A stretch of DNA of 64,000 bases from Cylicocyclus nassatus. Its lineage: Eukaryota > Nematoda > Chromadorea > Rhabditida > Strongylidae. This document shows positions 25,233-36,400 of this stretch, one piece after another. Numbering within the stretch: the first letter of the stretch is position 1; every line of letters starts with the position of its first letter. The translations under genes were made by a program, and so were the position numbers. A model generated the notes under the pieces. That model searched no databases and was not told the origin of the DNA. It saw only the letters and a list, made by a program, of their open reading frames with translations. The stretch lies in NCBI GenBank assembly GCA_958299035.1, contig CATQJL010000223.1, positions 53,240,302 to 53,304,301 of the forward strand, given 5' to 3'.

Positions 25233-28200
25233 ATGATGCCGTTGGCATCGATTCTGCTTTTGTTCGTCACCGTCGAAAATGTCTGCTCTTCCTGGAACTC
25301 TGAGGAGCTTGCTTTGTATGATTTGGTGGAAGAAGTCAATACGAATTTCTACGATCTGTTCGGCATCAGTAAGGTAAGCAACGGCTTGGTAATGTTAATA
25401 TCAACTGTACAGGGTGGGATTGGTTTGTCCCCCGTGCAGGCTTGTCGGGAGGGGGGAAAGAGGCAGATACCTTCGAGGGTGGTCACTTCTATAGGTCCCC
25501 AGCGCTTCGCAAACTTCCATTGTACCATCAATGTGTGCTTTCTGATGGGGAAAACAGTGCAAAAACAGCTAATTAGCGGTATAACTCACTCCTGAAAGCG
25601 AAGACTTTGCAGTATTTCGTTTTCTTTGCTCGAACGCTTCGTCTCACAAGTTGAGACCTGTGCACCACAAAGTACTGACAGCTTTCTGAGTCAATATTAC
25701 TTCCACATAAGCCCAGTTTGACCTCAGTCGAAAATTGTCGGAAAATAGTCTCGTAGTAACCTGGACAATTCTAAAATAGTCATCTTTGTGCACTCATCCT
25801 GCTTTTATGTCCCACGGCGTTTTAGGAGGCAACACTTGGAGAAATCAAGAAAGCGTATCGACGCCTCAGTCTCGAATGGCATCCGGATAGGAACTCAGCA
25901 GAGGAAGCTACTCAGAAGTTCAGGCAGGTGTGTCTTATCAGGCTCTAAATTCACTCCCATGGTGTTGCTTTTACAGCTCTTATGGTTTTGATAGATAAAT
26001 CTTCAAAATAAGACTGTTTTTACTTCTTGGAAAAGCTTTAAACATGGCCTGGCACAGGTCGTCTGGAAGCAGGCTGGACTTCGTTTTCGGACAAAATTAA
26101 AGTGGTATCGTTTCTGTGGGTCCGAAGAATCATGTTTTCACTTTCTGTAAAAGCTTTGAATAGGGCGTCGCAGAGATGTTCTGGAAGCAGACTGGACTTT
26201 TTTTGTGTGTCCGAAAAAACACAAAAACCAATTTTTTTTTCAGATGACATTTCCGATTTTGGTCAAAGGGACTCAAATTTTGCTGAACTCAGGGACGATT
26301 TCGTTTAAAAAAAAAGTCTAGAAACGGACTCGTGCCGGGCCCTGGCCTTAACATTTTTTGTTTTCAAGTGTTATCCTCTTTGAGTAATAACTGCAGCAAA
26401 GATAATGGTTATTTTTATGCATGAAACATGTGTGGTGTGGTCGCGACGCTTTTTTTCTCACCACTTCCCAAACCAGGAAATACCGTTGTGGTGCAAATTC
26501 AGTGATAAATATGCTTCATTCTTTTCATCTCTTGTCAGAAGTTTTCCGGCATTTGCAGCGTTTTCTGTCCTCTAGTTTCTTACTCAGCACATTCGAATCG
26601 TATAGTATGTAGACAATGCTCAGCGTCATGGTTTGGTTGATGCTTTGTTTGCTCTCATTTGCTCTTGTGCTTTTGTTAGTTTTGCTTTCCTAGTTTTGTA
26701 GCGGATTTTTTGACCTTCTAATGGTTTCCATTTGTTTTTCTTCTCGTTAAGTACTCGCTAAATCGCATTTCTTTGAAGACTTGTGAGGGTAAGCGCGTGC
26801 TCAGCTTCCTCACTAATCATGGATATAAGCTGCTTTTTCGAAATTTTGAACAGATTAAATAAAGCCTACAATGCATTGCGTACTATATTACTTGCCGTCC
26901 CAATGTTCTCGCCTTCCTTTCCGTTTGCTTATATTTATCTGGTATTTTGGATAGAGACTCTTTAAATAGCAAAGTTTTTTCTTCAGATAGTCTCCATATA
27001 CGAGGTTTTGAAGTCGAACGAGTTAAGAGAGAAGTACAACAATGTTTTGGAGTTCGGCTTGCCCGATTGGCGACAGCCTATCTACTACTACAGGTACAAA
27101 TCATGTTACAACTCTTTTATTCATAGCACCTTTCACACTTCCTAGGAAAATGCGTAAGCTGGCTTGGTACGAAGCCGTCATTGTTCTGATTGCTGTCTCT
27201 ACTATTGCTCATTATCTGATGATGTGGGCTGCTTATTATGAGAAGTATTTAGTGTTGAAGCAGGTAATGTGTATGATGTATATTTCAACTGTATTTTCTA
27301 TTCTGTTCTTTAGAGCTTGAAAAAATCGCGAAAGCGTGAAAAGAAAGGTGAAAGCGAAGGTAATGTAACACAGTTGCACGAAGCTCTAGAAGTGTTCCGA
27401 CCAAGATTCCGTGATTTGTTACCATTCCTAATGGCAAAGGCTTCCTGGAATCTTCTGAAGGTACGTTCATGTGCTGAGAGATTTATTTGGCTTTGATAAG
27501 TTTTTCTTTCCAACAGAATAGGAAATTTCAGTTTGCAAACTTTGTTGCGCAAGAACAGCTGAAACCGAAGGAGCCAGAAGAAGAGGTGAACCTTTGTTAT
27601 AATATTTCCTGTTTTGTGCATACTTAGTTTTCTTTGTTACGCTCAATCTCTTGTTCACGGATAATAATAATAAGCTTTAGGAGGAGGTCCACGCGCCGCA
27701 CAGACCGCCACCTGCTCCCCGTCAGCCAGAATTCACCTACGAAGTGGCTACAGACCTCAAAGCAGTCAGCACCAGCAGCCCGGAAGTGTTGGCGAAGTAC
27801 GAAAGTGAAGCTGAAGAGGCGCAAAGAAGTAAGAAAGCTTTCTTATGGCGTAGAAAAATTGCATTCTTTGTAGAACAAAGTGGAGCTCCCTGGTCATGTG
27901 AAGAACTTTATCAATTGGTACGTCTTAGCACAGAAAAGTTCCCTCCAGGTATCCTGAGTTTTCCGTATGTTGAAATTTATTACATCTTTTTCTGAATTAT
28001 CCTAGTTTGTGGATTGTTTTGGGCACACCGAATCGTTGGGAATGTATGGCTCGTGCGCTAAACCGAACTGCTCAGGATGTGACTGTGATGGCCGGGAAGT
28101 TGAAACACATGAAACAGGTTAGGGAAACACTTATAGAGTTTGCATGTGAATAATGAATGAAATACTGTCTTTTGTAGGAAGAATACGAAAAGCTTGCTAT

Positions 28201-29755
28201 GGGTCAACAAACCACTGCTGACATCGATGTAAGAAGCGGTAAGACCGCGGGCACTGGCACAATCACTGAGTCGTTACCGGTGGTGTGTTGAAATACTAAA
28301 TTTTGCTTATGACTTGCTACTTCCAAGTATGCCGCAAACGAAGATCAGTGTCAAAATTTTGTGTACTTATCGTGATGATTTTGTCACCGTTTTAGTTGAG
28401 TCATTTATGCGTATATATTGGAAAGACAGTTCACTGGTAAAATGGTTCCTGCCTACTTTGGAGTTATTCGTATCTTTACATATTTTAATGATATAAATAC
28501 AGGGTGTCCCAAAAGTAAGTACACACTTTTCAATCGTGAATATCTCTCGTCCCAATGGGTCTTTTTTTGTGATTCAAGTGCCATTCTGTAGAGGAGGCTT
28601 CAACTTAGATTTACAGTAGAACAAATCACCGATCTCTCTTTGTTACTGTAGGATTAGGAGAACTTCCAGCATGTGAAACCACTATGATATATGCCATCTG
28701 ACGAATTTTTCTTCAAAAAATCCGAAAAATCGTGTACTAGGGTTTTCGCGCATGCTGATTTCGACTAACAACTTTTTACGAGTGTTTTGAGCTTTTTTGA
28801 CGGTGTAATCACATTTCTGACAAAATGAGGGATTCGCTTATTACGGTTTACCTTGGATAGCTTGGGAAAGAAGCATCACAGTAAATTAGAAGTTTCATAA
28901 TCGAAATCGGCGGCTTGGATTACCATAGTATAAGAGTTTACGGCTTGTTTGGTTTTGTTTCGAGGTGTCGAAGTTCCCACCGTAATCCTACAGTAACGAA
29001 GAGCGATCGATGATTCGCGCGATACTGTAACTCTAAGTTAAAGCCTCCTCTAAGAATTATACTTAAATGGCGGAAAAAGAGACAATGTGAAGGAAGATAT
29101 TGATGATTGAAAAGTGTGTACTTACTTTTGGGACACCCTGTATAATGCATGTCGAACTTGTTACAAGAATGTTTTTATTAGAGGGCTGATAGATGGGCTA
29201 TTTCAACAGTTCTCGCCAACAATGCTCAGATATCCAAAGAAAGATTTCACTCATTTCCATAAAATGTTACAGAGTCATCAGGATTGGACGCAGGTTGAAC
29301 AGAAAGAGCTTGAAAGCGCGCTGCAACAATATCCCAAAGGTTGCGAGGACAGGTATGTTTTATTTTGTTTGATAACTTCCACAAACCCCAGACTATTCAC
29401 TGATGGAACTGATTGGGAATATCAAGGTCAAGCCCAGTACTGTACTCTTTCCGTGCTACAGTCTTTGTCCTCGGACACGGTAGTGGTCATGATATTAGAG
29501 TTGGATTTATCGGCTACGATTATATCACAAAAATAACCGTTCAAGCTTTGGCCTCACTAAGATGTTCTATTATTTACATTGAAAGTTAAGGTCCCGTATG
29601 TGCCTGGCTTCGATTGAAAGAAAGCGCTGATTATAAATTTTTATAGGTGGGACAAAATTGCGGCTGCAGTACCTACAAAGACGAAAGAACAATGCCAACA
29701 ACGATTGAAAGAATTAGTTGAGCTTGTCAGGCGGAAAAAGGCAGCCAAAACCTAG
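25233..29755 (+). CDS. DNAJC1-type ER-membrane J protein with two SANT domains
   Basis: Twelve exons: 25233-25373, 25826-25927, 26987-27093, 27146-27263, 27314-27460, 27532-27585, 27681-27828, 27874-27964, 28006-28117, 28178-28228, 29273-29352, 29647-29755. The spliced length is 1260 nt (419 aa). There is a signal peptide at residues 1-20, then a J domain ([25 protein letters not shown]) with HPD at 66-68. [12 protein letters not shown] and a membrane helix at about 127-147 ([17 protein letters not shown]) precede a basic stretch [13 protein letters not shown]/Myb 1 is at about 275-340 ([26 protein letters not shown]). SANT 2 is at 358-419 ([36 protein letters not shown]). This is the domain order of DNAJC1, which stimulates BiP at the ER membrane (family knowledge). 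The C. elegans counterpart is, as I recall, F54F2.9. Residues ILSFPLWIVL inside SANT 1 are unusual and depend on the chosen splice pair. Confidence 0.9.
26031..26220 (+). repeat. two-copy direct repeat in intron 2 of the DNAJC1-like gene
   Basis: AAAAGCTTT followed by a diverged block ending TCTGGAAGCAG.CTGGACTT occurs at about 26031-26092 and again at 26148-26218, a spacing of about 117 bp. The copies are clearly related but have diverged. Confidence 0.5.
28498..29142. mobile_element. 645-bp mariner-like MITE with perfect 38-bp TIRs, intronic
   Basis: The 38 bases at 28498-28535, beginning TACAGGGTGTCCCAAAAGTA, are exactly reverse-complemented at 29105-29142. The TA at both ends fits the TA target duplication of Tc1/mariner elements (family knowledge). 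It lies wholly inside the intron between exons 10 and 11 of the DNAJC1-like gene. There is no transposase frame. Perfect TIRs suggest relatively recent activity. A related single end is at 2828-2846. Confidence 0.85.
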
Positions 29756-30490
29756 AAAGTTTTTTTTTCTTAAGCATCTTGTGTGCTGCTCAATGTCGTG
29801 TATTCTTGCCTTTACATCTTCATGGGGTACTATGGTTGTCATTTATATAAAAATTTTATTAAACGGTTGTCATTTATGATGAAATTTTTATTAGTTGAAT
29901 GTTCTCTGCACATACAATAGAAAAATACTGCATAAGAGATGACTTTAGGATGACGGAAGACTTGTGGCCATTCATTAAAGCACTGTGTCATAACAAAAGT
30001 TGAGCGATGAGAGTGAGTTTAGTAGCACACTTCTAAGGCACTTGAAGCATCACGAGGGATCGGTCATGTTGGTTTGACTGAGAGCCCGCGTCGCGAGCTC
30101 TTCACTGGTACCTAACCGACAAGGTAGATCTCAGAAAACACAAAATAAACAAAGAAAAAAAACTTGAAGAAAACATCTAATATCACATGAGAAATCTTGC
30201 GCAAATATAGTGTCATCACATGACAGTACATTTGTGCAAGCTGAAGACATACATATAGGCAAGCTGTGAACATGAGAGACATATGACTTGAAATCAGTGA
30301 GAAAGTGGTGCAAGAAAGAATGCGCGGTCGTCAAGAACAAGAAACCCGAAATGCTTTGGGCTGCGTTGGGTAACGTGTGGACATCTACCACCAAACATTT
30401 CTATAACTTAATAAACTTATTTACAAAACATTGCAATGGCGACTGGGGAGTAGAATCTCTTTCAAGGATGGCGTGAAGCTGAGGTTACGG
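29756..30490. other. convergent intergenic region between the DNAJC1-like gene and pat-2
   Basis: The 735 bp separate two stop codons of converging genes, so both 3' UTRs lie here. AATAAA on the plus strand near 30144 is a candidate poly(A) signal for the upstream gene. No further gene is seen. Confidence 0.5.
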
Positions 30491-33400
30491 TCACAGCAAA
30501 TGACCGTGACTTTCCGGATTATAAGTGTCCGGACCAGCGTAACGCGTTTTTGTGTCGGCGTAGCGGCCATCGGGGTCGCGATTCTCCTTGCGCTCTGCTT
30601 TTTCGGTATGTGGCCGATTCCGCTTGAAGAAGCCGCACTGAAACGATCGTCATTGAGTGTTTATGAAGTGTAAACCAGCGTATGATTCAGTTAATGTGGT
30701 GTGTTTGCGTTGCTGACAACATTTGCGCGTAGGATAGCCATTATGCGCTCAATGGCCTTTTTTATGGCAAAGTCGCAAGCAATTTGGTGGCATCCACATG
30801 CTTGACATTTGTTTTCGAGCAAATGTTGTCGTCCCCGCACTGACACTATGTTAACCGTTATAATAACTAAACTATGAACAGACTGGAATAGCTTTACGCA
30901 AAAGAGGAGCGCTGCCCTGACTTCTGGTCCTTGCACGTCATGCACACATGGCAAGACCATTTGTCCGAAGCAACGCCCCCTTTTGGAAGAAATAACTAGT
31001 ACAGAGGGTGCTTAACATACCCTCCACAATAACAGAATGAGTAGAGAAAGAAGAACAAGTCCTATAAGTATGGCTAGTAGATACAGCCACCATGGTACAC
31101 CGGCTGCTGAAGCTTCGTCGTCAATGGCGTTCAAAGAGGTGGTTACCTGTAATAAATTTTTGCTGTCGGTGAATTCGAGATATGCTGGCCTGAAAAATAT
31201 CGCTTTCAAATTAATATTGTCTTGGCAAGTTCCTCGCGAAGATGGTTTAATTTTTGCCTGTTTTTATTATCCACTAGTAACTTTTTTTTTCAACCAACCA
31301 ACTTCAAAGAGTGCCCAGCTGTATGTGGCTGATTGGGAAACCTTGATAAAGCCATTACTTAATCAGGCCGTAAAGTTCTTTGCACTGCCCAGACTGATCC
31401 TCCGAGCCTAATAATAACATTCTCGAGTAAAAAAAACGGTTGGGGCTGCGAATAGAGATGAATTTCTCGGTCACAAATGAATCACAGTAGTTACCGCTCG
31501 GGAAGTACGCAATCGATGTCTCCCACTCACTTTTGCAAATCAAGAACCCAGATGATATGTCTTTGAAGCTCGATGATATCTTGAAAGACAGTTGAGAATG
31601 TCATGAAGCTTACCGCTGTCACTAATGTGGGCTTATGAGGCCAGTTGATCTTGGTGTTTGTTACTCGTGCGAGAGCCAAAGATGACACTTCACCGCCTGG
31701 ATTTCGTTCGTCGACAAGTGTATTGGTGTATAACCGTGAAAAAATCTGAAAATGATAATTATGCTTAGTTAACTAGAGCGATTGAATTGGTCGTACGTAC
31801 CTCAACAAGTACAAATTCATTCTCTTTGATGTTGTGGAGATCGCATTCGATATGTGTGCATCGAAGTGAGTTGCAGTCCACACTGGCTCGACTCAGAATG
31901 CCTTGATAGTCGATGGCACCACCGGCATCTTTTGAATCTTTTACAGCTTGACGTAGGTCCGCAAAACGGGCTTTCTCTAAAAATATCAGGGTTTGAGAAA
32001 AGCGTGAATGGAAGTGCCGAATGAAGGCGATGGCCTAGCGAACGCGGTTTTGTTATCTCTGAGTCAGCGTCCAAAGTGCCGGTGCTCCAGCGCTGTGCTA
32101 ATGCCGTGCCGTAACGCACATGGACGTGCCAGGTATTGATCGATAAACGTTCTAACACGATGCTAGCACGACGCTGGAAGGGCACGAGTATATATAACTT
32201 TGGACGCAACACGAGGCGCATGAGGCTCAGAATGATACGGATGATAGCCGCCACGAAGCCTTGTGGTCTTTTGGTTTGGTGGACCGCGCTCATTCGGCAA
32301 TGATTTGAAGATTTTTCTTACCTCCGGGCGCGACTTTTCCGTCAGGTCTGAGTCTCGTTGTTTTGATCTTCTTCTTTGCTTCTCTCTTTATCCTACTTCC
32401 GCCTCTCTCGTAGTCCTCATCCTCCTCCTCATAATCCTCATCCGGAATGTACTCGTACTCCACCTGCTTCCTCGGTTTCTCTTCGTACACAAAATGACTC
32501 TTGCCTCCAACTCCGTTTGCCGTAACCACATGCGTGGGTCCAGCACCGCCATGTGTTATGGCTACACGGGTGCCACCGGTAGCACCCTGTGTCACGACAT
32601 GCTTTCCGCCTTCTTGTTCTGCTTTGGCGACGATGACAGGCGGGGTTTGGTGGGTTCTTCCGGTGAGACCAGAGGTGCTGCCGTGCGACGCCACCAACTG
32701 CACCTTATCACTTCTTCCGCCAACGGAAGCTCCGCCATGAACTGTCCCGTGAGCTTGACGTCCGATACCGGAAATTCCGCTATGGGTCGTCGGATAACCT
32801 CGTGGTCCGAGTGTAGCAGTTATGGGTTTTTCGATGTGGGTGTGGGGTCTACCGTCTCCTTCATAGCGATGATTCCTCTCGGTGTCGGGATTTCCACCAT
32901 GAGCCACGACTTCGTGAGCGTAATGGCTCCTACCAGCGTCATATACGGTCGGAGTTTTGGTACGGGATGTACCGACACGGCGTCGAATCTCCTGTGTTCC
33001 TGTTCCTGTTCCCGTTCCTGCGCTTCCGGGTCCGATCACATGGGGTTTCACCAATTGTGTTTGTGTTCGTGTCCGTGTTCTTTGTTCGCCCCTTCGAGCT
33101 CCTGTGGGGTGTGGTGAATGAGTTTTGGGGACGTAGCTCTGGAAAAAACAAATCGGAAAATTTCAAGCTTTGGTTCAAATTTTTGTTATAAAATTTTCAG
33201 CGAGTGCAATTGTACTAAATTTGAAATATTGGGTACCGACTAGATATGAGGACGTTACCAAGTTGCCACTAACTAAAAAAAGGTATAGGCTACCATTGAA
33301 TTTAGTGATATATAGTGTTCTTGCGTTGCCAACAACATCTGCGCGTAAATAACAATGTACGCTTTATGGCAACATTTACGCATAAGTTAAGAGCAAATTC

Positions 33401-36400
33401 GGGCGTTTATAGGCATGCATTTTTTCCGCGCAAATGTTGTCGGCAATGCAGGGATACTAGACTTACAAAATCTACTGGTCTATACAATGCGCGAATTTTT
33501 GGAATTTTGTCAGAGGTCGTCTGTATTTTTTGTGTGAAATGTCTCATCCCTTCTTTTGATTATAAGTGTGGGAAAAATGCATAGTCGCTTTTTCAAAGGA
33601 AATCCAGCGCGATGATCAGCCAGTTTGCAAACTTGCGCAAACGTGTACTGTGTGCGATTGCACAAAATAGCATCTATAGTGTGGACCCCGGCCAGCTTCC
33701 CGCAGGTACCTGCGCGACGCACCCGCAACGCACGCCTTCAGTGCGTCTCCTGTCCTAGCTTCCGATGGAAATCCTCCTTTCTCTCTCTTTTTTTTAATTT
33801 TTGGTGTACTATATTCTCTCTATTTCAGATATAAACAATTCGCGATGACCGGTGACGAGATTTCACGTGCTCTAATAGTTCTAGGACCTTCAATTTGTTT
33901 AGTAGTCTTGTCTTTTCCCTTCTTTCTCTGAAAAATTAGTAGTCTTGTCTTTTCCCTTCTTTCCCTGAAAAATTGAAATTTGTTTGGATATTAAGATAAT
34001 ACACCTTCAAAAGTTTCTTGTATAAAATAAAAGTCCCTTTAGGTTTGATATGTAAGATGTAGACAGTGTCGCAAGTCAAAATTGAGCCTTCCGAGAAGCC
34101 AATAGGCATTGTTTACTAAAATGTCCACTTTTTTTGAAATCTTTGACCACTTTAGTTTCTATGTCTACGAAGAGAAATGTTCTAAAAATGCTGTTGTTCT
34201 TTATCTCTACGTTTACCTATTACAACCTATCCATCAGTGCAAGTTCGGAATATGCATCCATTGATTGAATTTGAGGTGCTCATGGAAGTTGCCTGCGTTT
34301 CATTCTTGCATACGTCTCCTTCGTAGCGAACCTAGAGGTTTCCACTTTACTGCTCATGAATGAGGCGAGAAGCATTAGGAAGGGCAGGCGCTGCGTGCGC
34401 GCCGCGGAAGTACCTATGGGAACCTGGCCGGGGTCCACACTATACCTGACTGTAATTTCGACAATGTATGCTGCGGATTTTTTACTCTGCCTGTGACTTC
34501 AATTAATTCTAGGCATTTAAGTAACTTAATTGTGTGTAATTGCACCAAACCTCACTAGATTACCACAGTAAGGAGATAAAAAGCTACTGACCTGCGTTTC
34601 ACTATAGTCAATTATGCCCTCTTCTTCTTCGTCTCCTTCCTCTTCTTCTCCTTCATCTCCCTCCTCCCACTCTTCCTCTTCTTCATCCAATTCGCCTTCT
34701 CTAATGTGTCCTCCTCTTACGTCTCCACCATGTCCTCTTACGTCTCCAACATGTCCTCTGATGTCGCCACCACCTCCTTCGTCTCTTACTCCTTCTTCTT
34801 CAACTTCACCTTCGTAGTCAACGCCTGGTAGGCGATTGAAGCTCTCGGTAGCAAGATGTTCGTTGGTCACCTGAAAAGGTTCTTGGAAAATTGCCAAAAC
34901 GGCTTTAAAGGCAACCTACCCTTAAGTTGAGTGGGTTAATGTTCTGCACTTGCTTTACCCGACATCTCCCCTTAGAGGGATCGCTTATGACAGGATCGGT
35001 AATCATGTAGAGCAAATGACCACCCTCAGTTGAGAATGATGGCCAGAAAATATCAAGAGTGGCCGAATCAATTTCGGATGGACCTCGGTTTGAGACCTAA
35101 GAAATCACAAATTTTATCTCTCATATAAATATCATTTGTATCAATACCTGGTATAGATGACTGACAACCGGTCCGATTTCACTGTCATCAAAGACATCAG
35201 TTGGAGTTTTGTTTCGGGTAGAAAAGTCAACCTGAATAGGTAACATTTTTTTCATGACGACTTTGAGGTTGATCATCATTCTATTGGTAGTTCTAACCAA
35301 AATCAAAGAAGAGACCCCAATTTGGGAAACTGCTAGATTTCAGTTCTTCATCTATACAGTATCGTTTCATAGAGTCATCATTCTGGTTTTCACTTTGAAT
35401 ATCTTTGCTCCACAACATTGATAATCTCACATACGTTTCAAAATTCCATCCAATAAGCATGGTATTGACAAAATTTTGGAAAAACAATAATAAAATAAAA
35501 ATATCATATAGAGTTAGTACTGACAACGAATCATTTTTGTGAGCAGGCGACGGTCACCATATCGCATACTATGGTTTGTGCAAAATATGGTGTTTTTACC
35601 CAGATTTTTTCCCATACCATAGACCAAAATAGCTAGTTCTGTTTTTCGTTTCACTGGTATTTTCCAATAATTTGCAGAAAACAAGATGCTCGTCTCAGAA
35701 CAGGTTAGATATACGATATCATTTCTTAGGGACAGCTTTGTAAGAAACGATAAAGTGCATTTTTGTATTTGTGTTGTATTTAACCAACAAAAAGAACTTC
35801 TAAGAAAATTGACTTCTTAGCCTAAAAGAAACCCGCGGGTCAAAGAAGTCATGATCAAAAAGCGATAAAATAGATTTTGCTAGTGCAAGAAGACCAACCT
35901 GTTCAGGATTTGATCTACCGTTAAGAGTAAGTTGATTTCTGAAGTCCACTGGTACGGTGAACGCAATCATATTATCATTCGAGGTGCTTTCATCTTCTTC
36001 ATTGGTGCTGTAAGACTTGGATCTTGCAAATACTCTTTGAAAAATCTAGATATAAGCTACCTGTTGACATAGGCTCGGATTTCGATGGGTTTTAGGGGCG
36101 GTTTCTGCTCGTTGGCTGTGATTCTAACCGCAGTCGAGAGTGTTTTATCTTGTGGTAGGGGATTTCCCAGTTCACAGGCAAAAGTCCAGCTACCGTCCTC
36201 GTTTGGTTCAGTTGTTGTTGGAGAACAGCTTGGAGCTGTCTGTAATCTTGTGGTTTAAATAGAGAACTAAAAACGGATTTCTTAGAAATTACCTTCTCAT
36301 CCGTGGACACCACCCCGCTGTACTCAAAGCCTTCCGGGACATCGAAGAACAACTTTGTCTCGTATGAATCTTCTCCACCGTTTTGCACAGTCACATTGAC

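Noticed and set aside
31355..31579. Extra pat-2 exon (62-codon minus frame) before the membrane exon
   Set aside because: Splicing 31745-31614 directly to 31146-31021 gives an uninterrupted match to the integrin pattern and makes the whole coding length divisible by three. Including this frame breaks phase.
32263..33117. 284-codon plus-strand open frame, the longest intact frame without Ns
   Set aside because: It is antisense to the low-complexity pat-2 exon, whose minus-strand frame carries the furin site and joins neighbouring exons in phase. The Cys/Ser-rich plus-strand translation is a shadow.
33625..33834. Small plus-strand frame in a pat-2 intron
   Set aside because: It overlaps the left terminal inverted repeat of the 33675-34444 element.
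34614..34817. Ser/Pro-rich plus-strand frame
   Set aside because: Antisense shadow of the acidic Glu-rich pat-2 exon.
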